Source: Dendrocalamus latiflorus (taxonomy: Eukaryota > Streptophyta > Magnoliopsida > Poales > Poaceae). Taken from it: a stretch of DNA of 64,000 bases. The DNA is taken from assembly GCA_017311315.1 (NCBI GenBank), contig CM029646.1, positions 1,643,738 to 1,707,737 of the forward strand, in the 5' to 3' direction. The notes under the pieces were generated by a model. The model saw only the letters and a list, made by a program, of their open reading frames with translations. It did no database searches and had not been told where the DNA came from. The translations under genes and the position numbers were made by a program. Position 1 is the stretch's first letter. Every line of letters starts with the position of its first letter. Shown here in pieces: positions 43,840-54,245 of this stretch.

Positions 43840-45620
43840 GCCGTTCAGATGTGGTGACACTCATCTTTTCAAACTGGAGAGTTCACCATCTCGACCATTG
43901 TTAGGGCCTTAGTGGATGATGCTTAATGGTATTTTACCTCTGTCTACGGGTCATAGTTGGAGACGAACAAGGTCTGCTTCATCGCAGACCTAACCACCAT
44001 CGGGGCTAATGTCTAGCTCCCGTGGATGCTTAGTGGCGACTTCAACTTGAGTTGCGACCCTACCAACAAGAACAATAATCGTATCAACCAAAGGCTTATG
44101 AGCATATTTCGGCATGCCCTCAGCTCGTTGGCCCTCTCGGAGATGTCGCTTGCTAGACGTTGTTTCACATGGAGTAGTGAATAGTCGCGTCCCACGTTGG
44201 TAAAGCTATGCAGGGTTTTTTTCTCAAACTTATGGGATGATCTCTACCTGACAAGCCAATTGCAAGCTCTAAGTTCCTCGATCTTGGATCACTACCCGAT
44301 AATCCTAGACTGCCATGCTCCTATTTGCTGTGCTAGACAATTCCACTTCGAGACTTTCTGGACCATACTTGAGGGCTTACAAGTGTTGTTCTTGCGGCAT
44401 GGTTGTCACCAGTGCACAGTAAGACGGACGGCCATGGCATTGCAAAAGTGGGGGCAGCGCAAGCTTAGAGGCCTCGGTCTGCAACTCTAGATCACCCATG
44501 AGATCATTCTTCGGCTCGATCAAGACAAGACTACCCACAAGTGCAACAACCTTCTTCAGCTCGATCAGCTCTTCTTCGCTGCTTCAACAACCTTCGCTTG
44601 TCACAAGTGCATCTAGAAATCTAAAGCACCGTCGCAATGTAAGCTTTTTATGTGGTTGGTCATTCATAAGAAGTGTCTCACCAACGATAACCTCCAACCG
44701 CACGGCTGGCCCAATCTTGGATGTTATTCTCTTTGCAATCACTCGACGAGAGTTGCAAGCGCCTAGGGGTGCAAACGGGTCGGGTTAATCCCGACCGATC
44801 TGGCACCGAATCCGATTGATACTGAATCCGGAGAAAAAATATGGGTTAGGATATGGTAACAGCAATATCCGTCCGAATCCGATACGTCTTCAAGTTTGAT
44901 TTCATGTTAGTGCTACTATTTGACGTTTCATTTTCTTTTGCAATGGTAAAATAAAATCTTCCACATCAGCTATTAAGTAGTAACATCAAGTTCTTGACAG
45001 TACGTCCTCCTACTCTATTTGCTGTACTGCATGCATTCCTTACAAACAAGTAGGGGTGCAAACAGGTCGGGTTAATCCCGACCGATCCGGCACCGAATTC
45101 GATTGGTACCGAATCCGGAGAAACAAATATGGGTTAGGATATGGTAACAACAATATCCGTCCGAATTCGACCCGTTTGCACCCCTACAAGCGCCTGTTCG
45201 TTGACTGTACCTTCTCGACTGAGGTTTGGGCAAGATTCAGGATATGGAGCAGAGTCCAATTCACAATCCCCTATGCTACGATGTCTAGCTCCCAAGTTTG
45301 GTAGCTTACCACAAGAAAGTTAATCTCAAATCTGACGTGAGTTTGACATTGTGATCATCCTCATTCAATGGTGTTTATGGAAAGAGCGTAATGCTAGAAT
45401 CTTTGAGGGAAGATGTCATCCTGCAACTGATATGCTCTGAACTAAGGAAAAGATCTTCTCATGGAAGGCTGCCAGATATGTTTTAACTTTTTAGTCTTCT
45501 GTGTGTAATCTATCGGTGCTACCTTCGCATGGCTATTTGAGATTGCTAGGTAATCAAAAAACTCTCTCTATTCTTATACCCTTATCTTGTTCTACCCTTC
45601 TTAATATATTTAGCCCGGGA
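43840..45620 (+). pseudogene. decayed LINE (non-LTR retrotransposon), internally deleted
   Basis: Plus-strand reading with several frame changes gives endonuclease-domain pieces (PWMLSGDFNLSCDP, NNRINQRLMSIFRHALSS, LARRCFTWSSE) and the QFHFETFWTILEGLQ region. It then jumps, with no intervening reverse-transcriptase palm, to the zinc-binding segment (KLFMWLVIHKKCLTND). The C-terminal IQWCLWKERNARIFEG follows after the MITE inserted at 44764-45186. The YxDD part is deleted. These motifs are standard for plant L1-type elements. Confidence 0.8.
44764..45186. mobile_element. hAT-type MITE in the LINE, with an internal repeat
   Basis: Ends are taggggtgcaaacgggtcgg and the inverse of cgacccgtttgcacccct(a). 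Flanks caagcgcc (44756-44763 and 45187-45194) are an 8-bp duplication. The left-end sequence of about 110 bp recurs in direct orientation from 45053 to 45160, so the element holds one and a half copies: either a nested insertion or an aberrant repair product. Confidence 0.88.
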
Positions 45621-45651
45621 TTCTCTCCGCCAGCCTGTCGATGTTCTCTAA

Positions 45652-45864
45652 GAGCGCGTTTGGTTCGTAGCTCCCGCCACCCAGGCTTCCTTTCTCTGGC
45701 TCCCGCCAGCCAGGCCAGGGAGAAACGAAAATAATTTTCGTTTCCGCGCGGCCAAGCGTAAAGGTGCTTTTTGCATGCAATGAGCCAGGACGAGGGCAAC
45801 CAAACGCGGTTCCATGCATGCACAGAGCCAGGACAAGGATTGGTGCAGGGAACCAAACGTGCTG
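45652..45864. mobile_element. Tourist-like MITE
   Basis: Inverted ends gagcgcgtttggttcg and the inverse of ggaaccaaacgtgctg, with 3-bp taa on both sides (45649-45651, 45865-45867). This is the TAA/TTA target of PIF/Harbinger elements. It is 213 bp and non-coding. Confidence 0.8.
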
Positions 45865-45870
45865 TAACAG

Positions 45871-46060
45871 TCCCCTACGGTACACAAACATTCATTTTCT
45901 TCAAGCTAGGCTGGATGCCCCCGGGCTTCAATTATTAAAACCAAAATGTTACGGTAAACAACATTTATTAGTCATGGTACTATATAATGTTAGCTTGAGA
46001 AGGGATATATTACTATTTACAACGTGATGATACATACACAAGTACTAAATATTGCATGAC
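45871..46060 (+). repeat. duplicated segment, right part (partner 47391-47565)
   Basis: It runs from ctacggtacacaaacattca through tagtcatggtactatataat to tacacaagtactaaata. It matches 47391-47565. Confidence 0.85.
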
Positions 46061-47116
46061 ACTGTTTTGTTAAAAAAAACTAGTATTCTCAGTTACAGAA
46101 CTCTTAGCTTGATTGGCTGTTGCGCAGACATAATCTTGATTGATTGATCACGGAATCGAGGATTTGCTTCATTAAGTTTGTTGGTATCGTTCACGTCCTA
46201 AACGTCTCTTCATGAGTGTGACAGTTGACCATCCGGTCCTGGCCATTTCGAGAGGAGACTAGTGTTAATTAACCTCCGTCAGTCAAAATTTATAAAACAT
46301 TTTAAAATAATTTTATCTATAAATATAGAGTATATTTTTATATTTTAATATAAAATTAGTGTGATATTTTCTTTATGCCCCTATTAAATATGTAGCTTTA
46401 TTTGCTATTCTCTATATGTATACATTGAATGCAATGCTTAGAGATAATAAGTAAGGGTAATTTAGTTATTTTTACTATCTTATTGATCTATATGATAAGA
46501 AAAAATACGTCTTATAAACTTAAACGAAAGGGTACTTGGCTACTATCTAGACCATGCCGCCAAATATGTAGAAAAAGAACTTATTGACTAGCTGGCTCTC
46601 AAGTCCATACCTTTTACAACAATTAGCATAGTGCCCAGGGTAACATTTTAGAATTTTGAAGAATGTATACGTATAGAAATAAATGGAATCAAACTTGGCA
46701 ATATATCAATAAAGGATTGCTCTCTTTTACATCTTTGTCTATTGTTTAATTATCTACTTTAGCTATTACTAATTACTTGTATTATTACTGTTTACTAGTT
46801 GCATTGATTCACTATCTACTAAAATCCAGCACTTGAAGCCGATCTAATGGTCCTAGTCCTACGCGCACGGGCCCGGCGAGTATTCTCTGGTGCCGGCCGC
46901 CACGCCGCCGCTCCTGATCGCGATGGCCCGTCGACACCGCGTTCTTCTCCGGCCGCTGTCGTCCGCCGTCACCCGCACTGCACGCATGAGCACCACCGCC
47001 ATCGGCTTCGCCCGCTCCCATTGCGCGCTGCTTCGTCTCCACGCGAGGAGCGAGCACCGCCGCCTCGGATCCGCCTCCGCCGACGCCTGTACGCGTCACC
47101 ACCGCCGTCGGCTACG
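46061..47116. other. intergenic, AT-rich then a GC-rich island
   Basis: 46230-46540 begins cctccgtcagtcaaaattta and may be a Stowaway-like relic. 46840-47110 is a GC-rich island with open frames on both strands but no recognisable protein, ending abruptly where the duplicated segment at 47117 begins. Confidence 0.35.
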
Positions 47117-47565
47117 CGTCACTAGGATAAGAAAACTGTACAGCCAGATTGCATGGAGGCTGGAGCCATGGACTGACTGGTCGTCTGGCTCCTTGTCAAG
47201 AACACAAAAAATATATATCTCACGAGTTTATTTGACTACCAGCTAGGAAAAAGATTCCAAGTTTCTTTTTTTAATGTTGACTGGTAATACAGCCACGCCT
47301 TCGTATTCAGGTTGACCTTATGGTGTGTGGATATTGTTGTGCTGTTTTTTTTAAGGGAAATTAATTATTCTCTGATACTCCACTACGGTACACAAACATT
47401 CATTTTCTTCCAGCTAGGCTGGATGCCCCCCGGCTTCAATTATTAAAACCTAAATATTATGGTAAACAACATTTATTATATTAGTCATGGTACTATATAA
47501 TGTTAGCTTGAGAAGGGATTACTATTTACCACGTGATATATACACAAGTACTAAATAGAGTTATC
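47117..47565 (+). repeat. uninterrupted copy of the 43490-43770 plus 45871-46060 segment
   Basis: The two parts that are 2.1 kb apart upstream are contiguous here (junction ctgatactccactacggtac), so this copy preserves the arrangement before the LINE/MITE block arrived. Confidence 0.85.
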
Positions 47566-47646
47566 GGCCAAAATAGCCATATTTGACATGAGATTAGTAA
47601 ATATGGCACCCTTATAGCCACAATTGCAAAAATAGCACATCTGCCA

Positions 47647-47900
47647 CACTACTATAAAAAGCCTAATATTAGACATCACATTCTGTGTTAAAATACAATC
47701 ACAGACGATTTTAGTTTAGAGACCGTCTGTGTTGCTGCCAACTCTAAAAACCGTCCGTGAAGTAAAAATATCACAGACGGTTTGAGGTGAAAACCGTCTG
47801 GGATGTTACCAAATATCACAGATGATTTTTTTATTTTAACCGTCTATAATATTTCACAAACAGTTTGTATTAAAAACCGCCTATGATAATTTTTATAAGC
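47647..47900 (+). mobile_element. CACTA-type transposon end with subterminal repeats
   Basis: It begins CACTACTATAAAAAGCC. It is followed by at least six alternating direct and inverted copies of (t)cacagacggtttt / aaaaccgtctgtg, in pairs that can fold as hairpins. This is the usual subterminal organisation of CACTA elements. No opposite end was found, so it is a truncated end. Confidence 0.65.
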
Positions 47901-48180
47901 TGTTACTATCCATAAACTAAATCTAAAATCCAGTATAAACGATTCTATGAGTTGCTCGACGGCAACTCTGCAGGCTGAACCACCCTCAATTCTCCGTGGG
48001 CTTAACTTGTAGTACGTTGTTATCTGACAAAGTCCCGTCGAATAATAGATGGTTGGGAATACAAAATATCAGGTCCAGCTGGATGACGGCGCCTGACCCA
48101 AAGTATTGGACATGTGTAATACAAAGAGTCCTAAAGCCTTGTTTCGATGGGCCCAAATTCCGTGAATAGGCCGGAATGCA

Positions 48181-48316
48181 GAATTTTTTGTACGGATAAT
48201 CTATTTTTTATTCGAAATTATATAAATATACCTGCGGAAATTTTTTTTTACAAAAATACGCTCCAGTCGCCTAATGGTTGGGCGACTGGAGCCTTTCGCC
48301 CAACCAGACCGCGACA
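48181..48316 (+). repeat. left terminal inverted repeat of the PMD-carrying MULE
   Basis: Inverse of 52129-52263. It contains the cagtcgcc-taatggttg-ggcgactg hairpin at about 48264-48293. Confidence 0.9.
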
Positions 48317-48450
48317 TTTAATGAATCTACCAACCGTTCAGCGATTAATTGCAGCCGCCCAACCGTTCGACGACTGCAATCCTGTCGTCAAACCGTTGGG
48401 CGGCTGCAATCCTGTCGCTGAACCGTTGGGCGACTAAATTCCATATAAGA
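48317..48450. repeat. left subterminal hairpin words
   Basis: Repeated gccgcccaaccgttcg, cgtcaaaccgttgggcgg and cgctgaaccgttgggcgac words are variants of the TIR hairpin core (gtcgcc-aac...ggcgac). Confidence 0.7.
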
Positions 48451-48589
48451 CCGCTCGGCCGGTGTCGTCCGTTGCACTGTTTCCATTCGGCCGAGCGCGC
48501 GCAGAGGCGAGGAAGAGGAAGAGAGGAAGGAAGAAGAGAAGGGGGGAGAGAACGAGAGGGAGAGCGTGATTTTCAGGTATTTTGTTGTG

Positions 48590-48985
48590 TTATAATTTTT
48601 GATAGTGTTAGAAATTTAGTTTACAATTTTAGTTTAGAAAATTTTTAGAAATTTAGTTTAGAAAATGTAGTTTAGAAATGTAGTTTAGAAAATGTAGTTT
48701 AGAAATTTAGTTTGCAATTGTAGTTTAGAATTTTTTAGAAATTTAGTTTAGAATTTTTTAGAAATTCAGTTTAGAAAATGTAGTTTAGAAATTTAGTTTA
48801 GAAAATGTAGTTTAGAAATTTAGTTTAGAAAATTAGTTTAGAAAATGTAGTTTACAAATTAGTTTAGAAATTTAGTTTAGAAAATGTAGTTTACAAATTT
48901 AGTTTAGAAAATGTAGTTTACAAATTAGTTTAAAAATTCAGTTTAGAAAATGTAGTTTTAGAAATTAGTTTAGAAATTTAGATGT
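48590..48985. repeat. A/T minisatellite in the leader intron of the PMD gene
   Basis: The unit tagtttagaaaatgtagttt and the shorter form agaaatttagtttagaaa alternate about 15-20 times. It lies between a purine-rich leader with an attttcag/gtatttt donor (about 48577) and the ttttgcag acceptor just before the first coding ATG. Confidence 0.85.
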
Positions 48986-49026
48986 CCACAATTTAATGTT
49001 GAAATTATTGCACAAATTTTGCAGAT

Positions 49027-51698
49027 ATGACTCGTGCTGGACGTGACTCCGAGTGGCAGTACGAGCTGTTGGACGAGCATGTGGACCGCGTGCATCGCGC
49101 TTCCCGTCGTGTGACGCCACCGGGGGGCATGGACGAGCCGCCTGAGCTGGGAGTGGTCCGGACACGCACACCTCGCGTGGCCTGGGGACACGACCCCCGT
49201 TGGACTGCCAGGTTTGCACTACGCCAACGTTTAGTCCGACCGTAAGAACGTTCTGTGCTGACCTTCACTTTGTTTGCAGGCTGCGGGATGCCGGGCTACT
49301 CCCTCTTGCCCGGATGGTGCAGGCCACGGAGGAGGATGGAGCCGCCTTGGCCGCGGGCGGGGACGAGGCGGGCGGTGAGCGATCACGACGCTTCCCGTTC
49401 GACCGTTCCCTGCTGACGGCTTTGGTGGACCGTTGGCGGCCCGAGACGCACACTTTCCACCTCCCATGCGGGGAGATGACGCTGACCCTGCAGGATGTGT
49501 CACTGCTCCTTGGGCTTCCGATCACGGGAGACGCTGCCTTCCTACCGGAGGCCCCGGCCGACTGGCGCGCTGACCTGCTCGGCAGATTCGACGGGGTCGT
49601 TCCACCGGGCGATCACCACCACATCTTCGAGGTGGATCAGACCCATGGGCCGACGCTGAGGTGGCTCTCACAGTACCGGGTACGTCGTATTTACAATTGA
49701 TCGTGTCTTATTTGTGGTATTACGTATTTACAACTTGTTTGCATTCAGGTGGAGCGCATGGCTCAGCAGGCAAACGATTACCAGGTATCGCGGCACTTGG
49801 AGGCGTATGTGCTGTGGCTGTTTGGTTGGGTGCTTTTCACCACCAGCCACGGCAACTCGGTGGATGCGCGCCTTATCGCTTATGCGAGGGCGATCGCTGA
49901 TGACGAGCCCCACCAGGTCAGCTGGGGATCGGCCGCACTTGCCGCGATGTACCGCGCCCTGTGCGATGCGTGCACGAGGACCAAGGCAAACTCAGTCCTC
50001 ACGGGCTGTCCCCTCCTACTACAGTTGTGGTCGTTCGAGCGCTTCAGCCTCGGACGACCTGTGCTAGACGACATGGGTCCGTACGGGCCCGAGATGTACG
50101 ATGGGTTCTCTCTGGTGCCGTCGTCGAGTAAGTATTATCACAGTCAACTATTTATTTCGTATTGACGATCGTCACACTAAACAATTTGTCTTTGTAGCAG
50201 GTACAGTTCGCGCACGTGCAGGTCACGCGGGCGTACGCACCCTTTGTGGAGCAGTTCGACCGCATCACAGTCGACGACGTGCGCTGGGAGCCGTACGTAG
50301 ATACAGCAGTGCAGGCCTGTGCTCCTGGCGGGCTGTCCACACTTTGCTTCCGTGACCGGGCTTTCTGGCTCACCTGCCGAAAGCTCGTGTATTATATCTA
50401 CGTTGAGGACTACACGCCCCAGAGAGTCATGCGCCAGTTTGGGCTACGCCAGGCGCTTCCTGTACCATTCGGACCATCGCTTCCGCGGAACGTGCACGCG
50501 TGAGTGATCGTTCGTGCTAAATACGTACATACTTACTATTGTGTTCGCAAATACTCACATTTCGTAATGTTTCTGTACGCAGTCATAGCGCGAAGAGAGT
50601 TAAAAGAGGCACGGACTAGTCGTCGAGGATGCAGCCCTGGGTCGAGCAGTGGGAGGGTGCGCTCAAGGACCGCGTGGAGGAGGACCGCCCGTACGACAGC
50701 AGGGAGTACGCGGAGTACCTGCGCTGGTACCAAGTGCGGACCCGTACCAGGCTCGTATATGTCGTAGACCCGCCTGCCACACACGTCGCCGCTCCGACGG
50801 ACACGTACCCCGCGCACCTCGCGCGCGACGCTCACATCGCGGTACGTTACATGTCATTTCAAAGATTCCCAAATGGTAATGTTGTTTCGATGATCGACCA
50901 TTTCATGTCTTTGTGTTCAGGCTGACGTCGGTGCTGCCCTATGGGCCGACTCCAGCTCACTACTGGAGAGGGTCGCCACTGGTGCGCAGCTGATCCATGA
51001 GGAGGACGTCAGCTTTGTGCGTCGGATGCACGACAGTCGACAGGTGTAGACGTATTGTTAGCCTACTGTCCTGCACGAGGCTACCGGCGGTCTCCACGTC
51101 CACCGCTCCGACTGCTCGGCCACCAGTGCCACCCCGACCAGCGTGGCACTACTCCGGAGGTAGTACGTGGACACGTCCTCCACCACCTCACCCGGAGCAG
51201 CCAGGGGGTTCAGCCTGGGCACAGGCTCCTACACCACCTCACTTCACGCATCCTCAGCACATCCCCTTCCACACGCAGGGGGTGCACGCCCCTCCTCCTA
51301 CCTCGATGGCGCCAGCGTCAGCTACGGGTACGCATCGTCTGATCTAGTTTTTATCCCAAGACGACATGCAACGAACTAACGATATTACTATTGCAGGTAC
51401 TTACCAGCAGCACGGCGTCTCCCCCGGGCAGGACGATGTGGACCAGTTTTTCGCGGAGTGGCCCGGACAGTTCTCCGACGCTGCACCGGAGGTTCTCTCT
51501 GGCAGTGCCCTCCCCGGTGCACCGGAGGCCACACAGCCAGAGGTGCACCTGACCCCACCAGCGCAGGGGCGGAATAGACACCCTCTTGCTCGTTTTACCT
51601 TTTCGGATTGTCCTAACCCGTTGCACCGGAGGAGGGCCAAGCGAGGCCGTATGGGAGGACGCGGGCGCGGTGATGGGGCACACCAGGGTGACGAGTGA
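49027..51698 (+). pseudogene. plant mobile domain (MAIN-like) gene, probably broken
   Basis: Exons at 49027-49211, 49280-49679, 49749-50127, 50201-50499, 50583-50841, 50921-51055, about 51058-51329 and 51397-51698 give a plant-mobile-domain protein. Landmarks are DAGLLPLARMVQ, DRSLLTALVDRWRPETHTFH, LTLQDVSLLLGLPITG, YVLWLFGWVLF and YTPQRVMRQFGLRQ. PMD proteins include MAIN/MAIL1 in silencing and many transposon-borne copies. Two lesions are seen. The frame of exon 3 (MYDGFSLVPSS) does not match the frame needed at its donor, where the family's MGSLWCRRR reads in another phase, so a small indel near 50095 is likely. A TAG at 50617-50619 interrupts KRVKRGTD-SSRMQPWVEQW, and the frame between exons 6 and 7 is also unclear. 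The C-terminus is proline-rich and ends with an RRRAKRGRMGGRGRG basic tail. Confidence 0.8.
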
Positions 51699-51994
51699 GG
51701 CGTGCTGCAGATGCTATATATGTTATGCATGTAAAGAAAAAATATGCGGCATGTAACTCACAGTTATATTATAAAGTTTATTTAAATTTACATAAGTCTA
51801 TCATCTCTTCTCCGCACATAAACTATCTCACTTAACAGTGTATATATCGATCGTTCTCTACTCAATCTTTCATAAAAAAAGTTTCTAAAACTTTTTACGC
51901 ACCTACAATATATAATGAACATAAACTTTTATTACAACTTCACCATATTTTTTACCGGCTGAACATTACAAAATTCACAAAATCTAAAACAATC

Positions 51995-52128
51995 ACGGGG
52001 ACTACATGCAGTCGCCTAACGGGATGGCGACTGCATGCTAGTCGCCTAACGAAATGGCGACAACATATAAGTCGTCGTACGGAAGAGCGACTGCATGTAA
52101 TCGCTCCACTGTGCAGCGACAGATATTG
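51995..52128. repeat. right subterminal hairpin words
   Basis: A tandem run of small hairpins such as gtcgcctaacgggatggcgac, gtcgcctaacgaaatggcga and related units. These are degenerate versions of the TIR hairpin. Confidence 0.7.
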
Positions 52129-52263
52129 TGTCGCGGTCTGGTTGGGCGAAAGGCTCCAGTCGCCCAACCATTAGGCGACTGGAGCCTATTTTTGTAAAAA
52201 AATTTCTTGCGGGTATATTCATGTAATTTCGAATAAAAAATGGATTATCCGTACAAAAAATTC
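52129..52263 (-). repeat. right terminal inverted repeat of the PMD-carrying MULE
   Basis: Inverse of 48181-48316. Confidence 0.9.
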
Positions 52264-52329
52264 CCGGAATGCATCCTGCAAATTCCTCTCAAAAAACAAA
52301 AAGTCCTGTAAACGAGCGACTTATCCTTT

Positions 52330-52555
52330 AACAACTTCTAAAAACGGCTTTTAATTTTTATTTTAGTATCTAACTTTTAAACGGAGTATTTTTTTAAGAC
52401 ATGATCTATAAGTTAATTGTAGTACACGTTAAAAACCTAACATCTGTATCAACTAAAATCGCAAGCGAGTATCTCTTTCCGTAATCTCTGTCGTAAACAT
52501 AAAATTTAAATTTTTCAGCCAAAAGCCATAGGCCGCAACCATATTAAGGGCCTGT
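52330..52555 (+). repeat. dispersed AT-rich repeat, copy 1
   Basis: It contains ataagttaattgtagtacac, aacatctgtatcaactaaaa tcgcaag and agccaaaagccatagg. It is related to 53015-53195 (same orientation) and inversely to 52556-52740. Confidence 0.75.
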
Positions 52556-52740
52556 TTTTTTTTTGTGGCTGCGGCTTATGACTTTTGGCTGTTCATGTGA
52601 GAAATTATAGAGTAATTAAAATTCACGTGCGACTTTTACTGATATAAATGAAGTTGATATAGTACGTACTATAATTAACTAGTAGATTTTATGTTAAAAA
52701 GATATTACTAAAAAGTTAGGTACTATAAAAAATATTTAAA
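52556..52740 (-). repeat. dispersed AT-rich repeat, inverted copy
   Basis: Read on the minus strand it repeats the 52330-52555 family (agccaaaagtcataagccgc, gttaattatagtacg). The two meet head to head at gggcctg, forming a large imperfect foldback. Confidence 0.7.
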
Positions 52741-53014
52741 GTCACAAAAGAGCAGGCCAAACATGTCCATAGATTGAATCTAACTTTAATCTTTAAGCAG
52801 AGAAATAAAAATGTCACATCGCTAGGCTGCGCTGCAGTTGGCCATCGCCAATTCCATCTTGATGATGATGACCCTGGCATTGCCATACGTAGAAGCAAGA
52901 GTTTATAATAGTTTGACAATTGGAAGCAAGAGTTCATCGGAGGAAACCAAGGATCTTGCCGCCCGCCCAGCTGTTGCTAGCCTGCTCCTCCCTACAAACA
53001 CAAGTTAGGGTTTA

Positions 53015-53195
53015 TTCTTCACGACTTCTAAATTTTTTAAGACGGTGTCTATAAATTAATTACAGTACATGTTAAAAATTTAACATCTGTATCAGCCAAA
53101 ATCGCAAGTGAGTATCTTTCTCCATAATCTCTATCATGAACAGTCTAAAATTCAAAAATTTTAACTAAAAACCATAAGAAAAAAACAGACCCTTC
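53015..53195 (+). repeat. dispersed AT-rich repeat, copy 3
   Basis: Shares ataaattaattacagtacat, aacatctgtatcagccaaaa and gcaagtgagtatctttctcc with copy 1. Confidence 0.75.
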
Positions 53196-53334
53196 ATCTA
53201 CGCAAAATACTACGTACCTTGGACTTTGATTCCGTATCTCCTTTGGCAAAATTCAACACACTTACTATGCTCTCAATTCATCACTTGTTCTGTTTGACTC
53301 TGCAAGCTAATACAAAATTTTAGTTGTAGATTTA

Positions 53335-53593
53335 GCCCCGTTCAAAACGGCTTTAGGCTTCTAGCTTCTAAAAACTGTTTAAACGTGTTAGCTTTTTAAC
53401 GTGACTTTTTCTCTTTTTTATTCCTTCACATTGCCAGTGGAGATATAATAGTTTTTTATTTTCCACTTTTTATTTTTTTCCATTAATTGAATGTTTTAGT
53501 CAAAAGCTAACAACCACTACATTACCTATTTCAACTAAAAAATCAACAGTCCCAACTAAGAAGCCATCAACAAAATCTATTTTGAATAGGGCC
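53335..53593. mobile_element. Tourist-like MITE
   Basis: Ends gccccgttcaaaac and the inverse of ttttgaatagggcc are flanked by tta on both sides (53332-53334, 53594-53596). Non-coding, 259 bp. Confidence 0.7.
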
Positions 53594-53814
53594 TTAGACT
53601 GAGCTCTATGTACTATCCCCAAGTTGACAAAAGGTAAACTATTCTTACAAATGAATCAAAATGCTGGCGAAATGTCAACTCAAAGTGATCGACAAGGGGA
53701 GTCAAAACAACCCTAATACAGAATATTTGTTATACATGGAAGTTTTGTGGGGAAGTAATCTCTTATTGACAGTACAATGTGCAATTTCTTTCCCAAGTCA
53801 AGTATATGTGCACT

Positions 53815-54075
53815 GTAGCTCGGTTGGGCTGAAAAGTTGTGGCTTATAGCTGAAATTGCACTGTAGCGGCTAAAATTTTACTGTAGATGGAAGTGGCTTA
53901 TTTAACGTAATTAAATTTAAAAAATTTAAAAATAGAAAAAAATGTTAGCTCATTACGGACAACGTGAACGGATACGGAGAAAAAGAACCGACAAAAAAAT
54001 ACCAAAAGTTCAGAAAAAGACGAAATTTATAAATAGTGAAAAATATGCCAGAAACTGAAGCTGAAATGAGCCGGG
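53815..54075 (+). repeat. dispersed repeat family copy (partner at 18905-19155)
   Basis: Same words as the copy beside WRKY-b. Here it lies immediately upstream of the esterase promoter. Confidence 0.7.
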
Positions 54076-54224
54076 AATGCACCCCACTAGCGGTCGTTGA
54101 ATGCTTCTCAGACCCCCTCTAGTTGACTTCAATTTGCTGATCGATCGATTGTTTTCATTCAAGTCTGGGTGCAATTGCATTGGCTGTTTCAAACGTAAGC
54201 ATCATAGACTTTGCTGGCCAGTTC

Positions 54225-54245
54225 CAACATATATACTATATATGA
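54225..54245 (+). promoter_or_regulatory. candidate TATA box of the esterase gene
   Basis: A tatatactatatatgacc stretch lies about 100 bp before the ATG at 54340. Position and composition fit a TATA box. No experimental support. Confidence 0.45.

Larger units (their letters stand above)
48181..52263 (+). mobile_element. 4.1-kb MULE carrying a plant-mobile-domain gene
   Basis: Terminal inverted repeats of about 136 bp (48181-48316 and 52129-52263) start gaattttttgtacggataat and are nearly identical. Both sides carry ccggaatgca (48171-48180 and 52264-52273), a 10-bp duplication in the Mutator range. Each TIR encloses a perfect hairpin ggctccagtcgcc/ggcgactggagcc. The interior has one gene with PMD-type sequence and no MULE transposase (no DDE/MuDR or SWIM signature), so movement must depend on enzymes supplied elsewhere. 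Confidence 0.9.

Noticed and set aside
47647..47900. Regular short repeats as a CRISPR-like array
   Set aside because: Units alternate in orientation, spacers are not of constant length, and the context is a plant genome beside a CACTA terminus.
49027..51698. Reading the MULE-borne gene as a transposase
   Set aside because: Motifs are of the plant mobile domain. No DDE catalytic triad or SWIM zinc finger typical of MULE transposases was seen.
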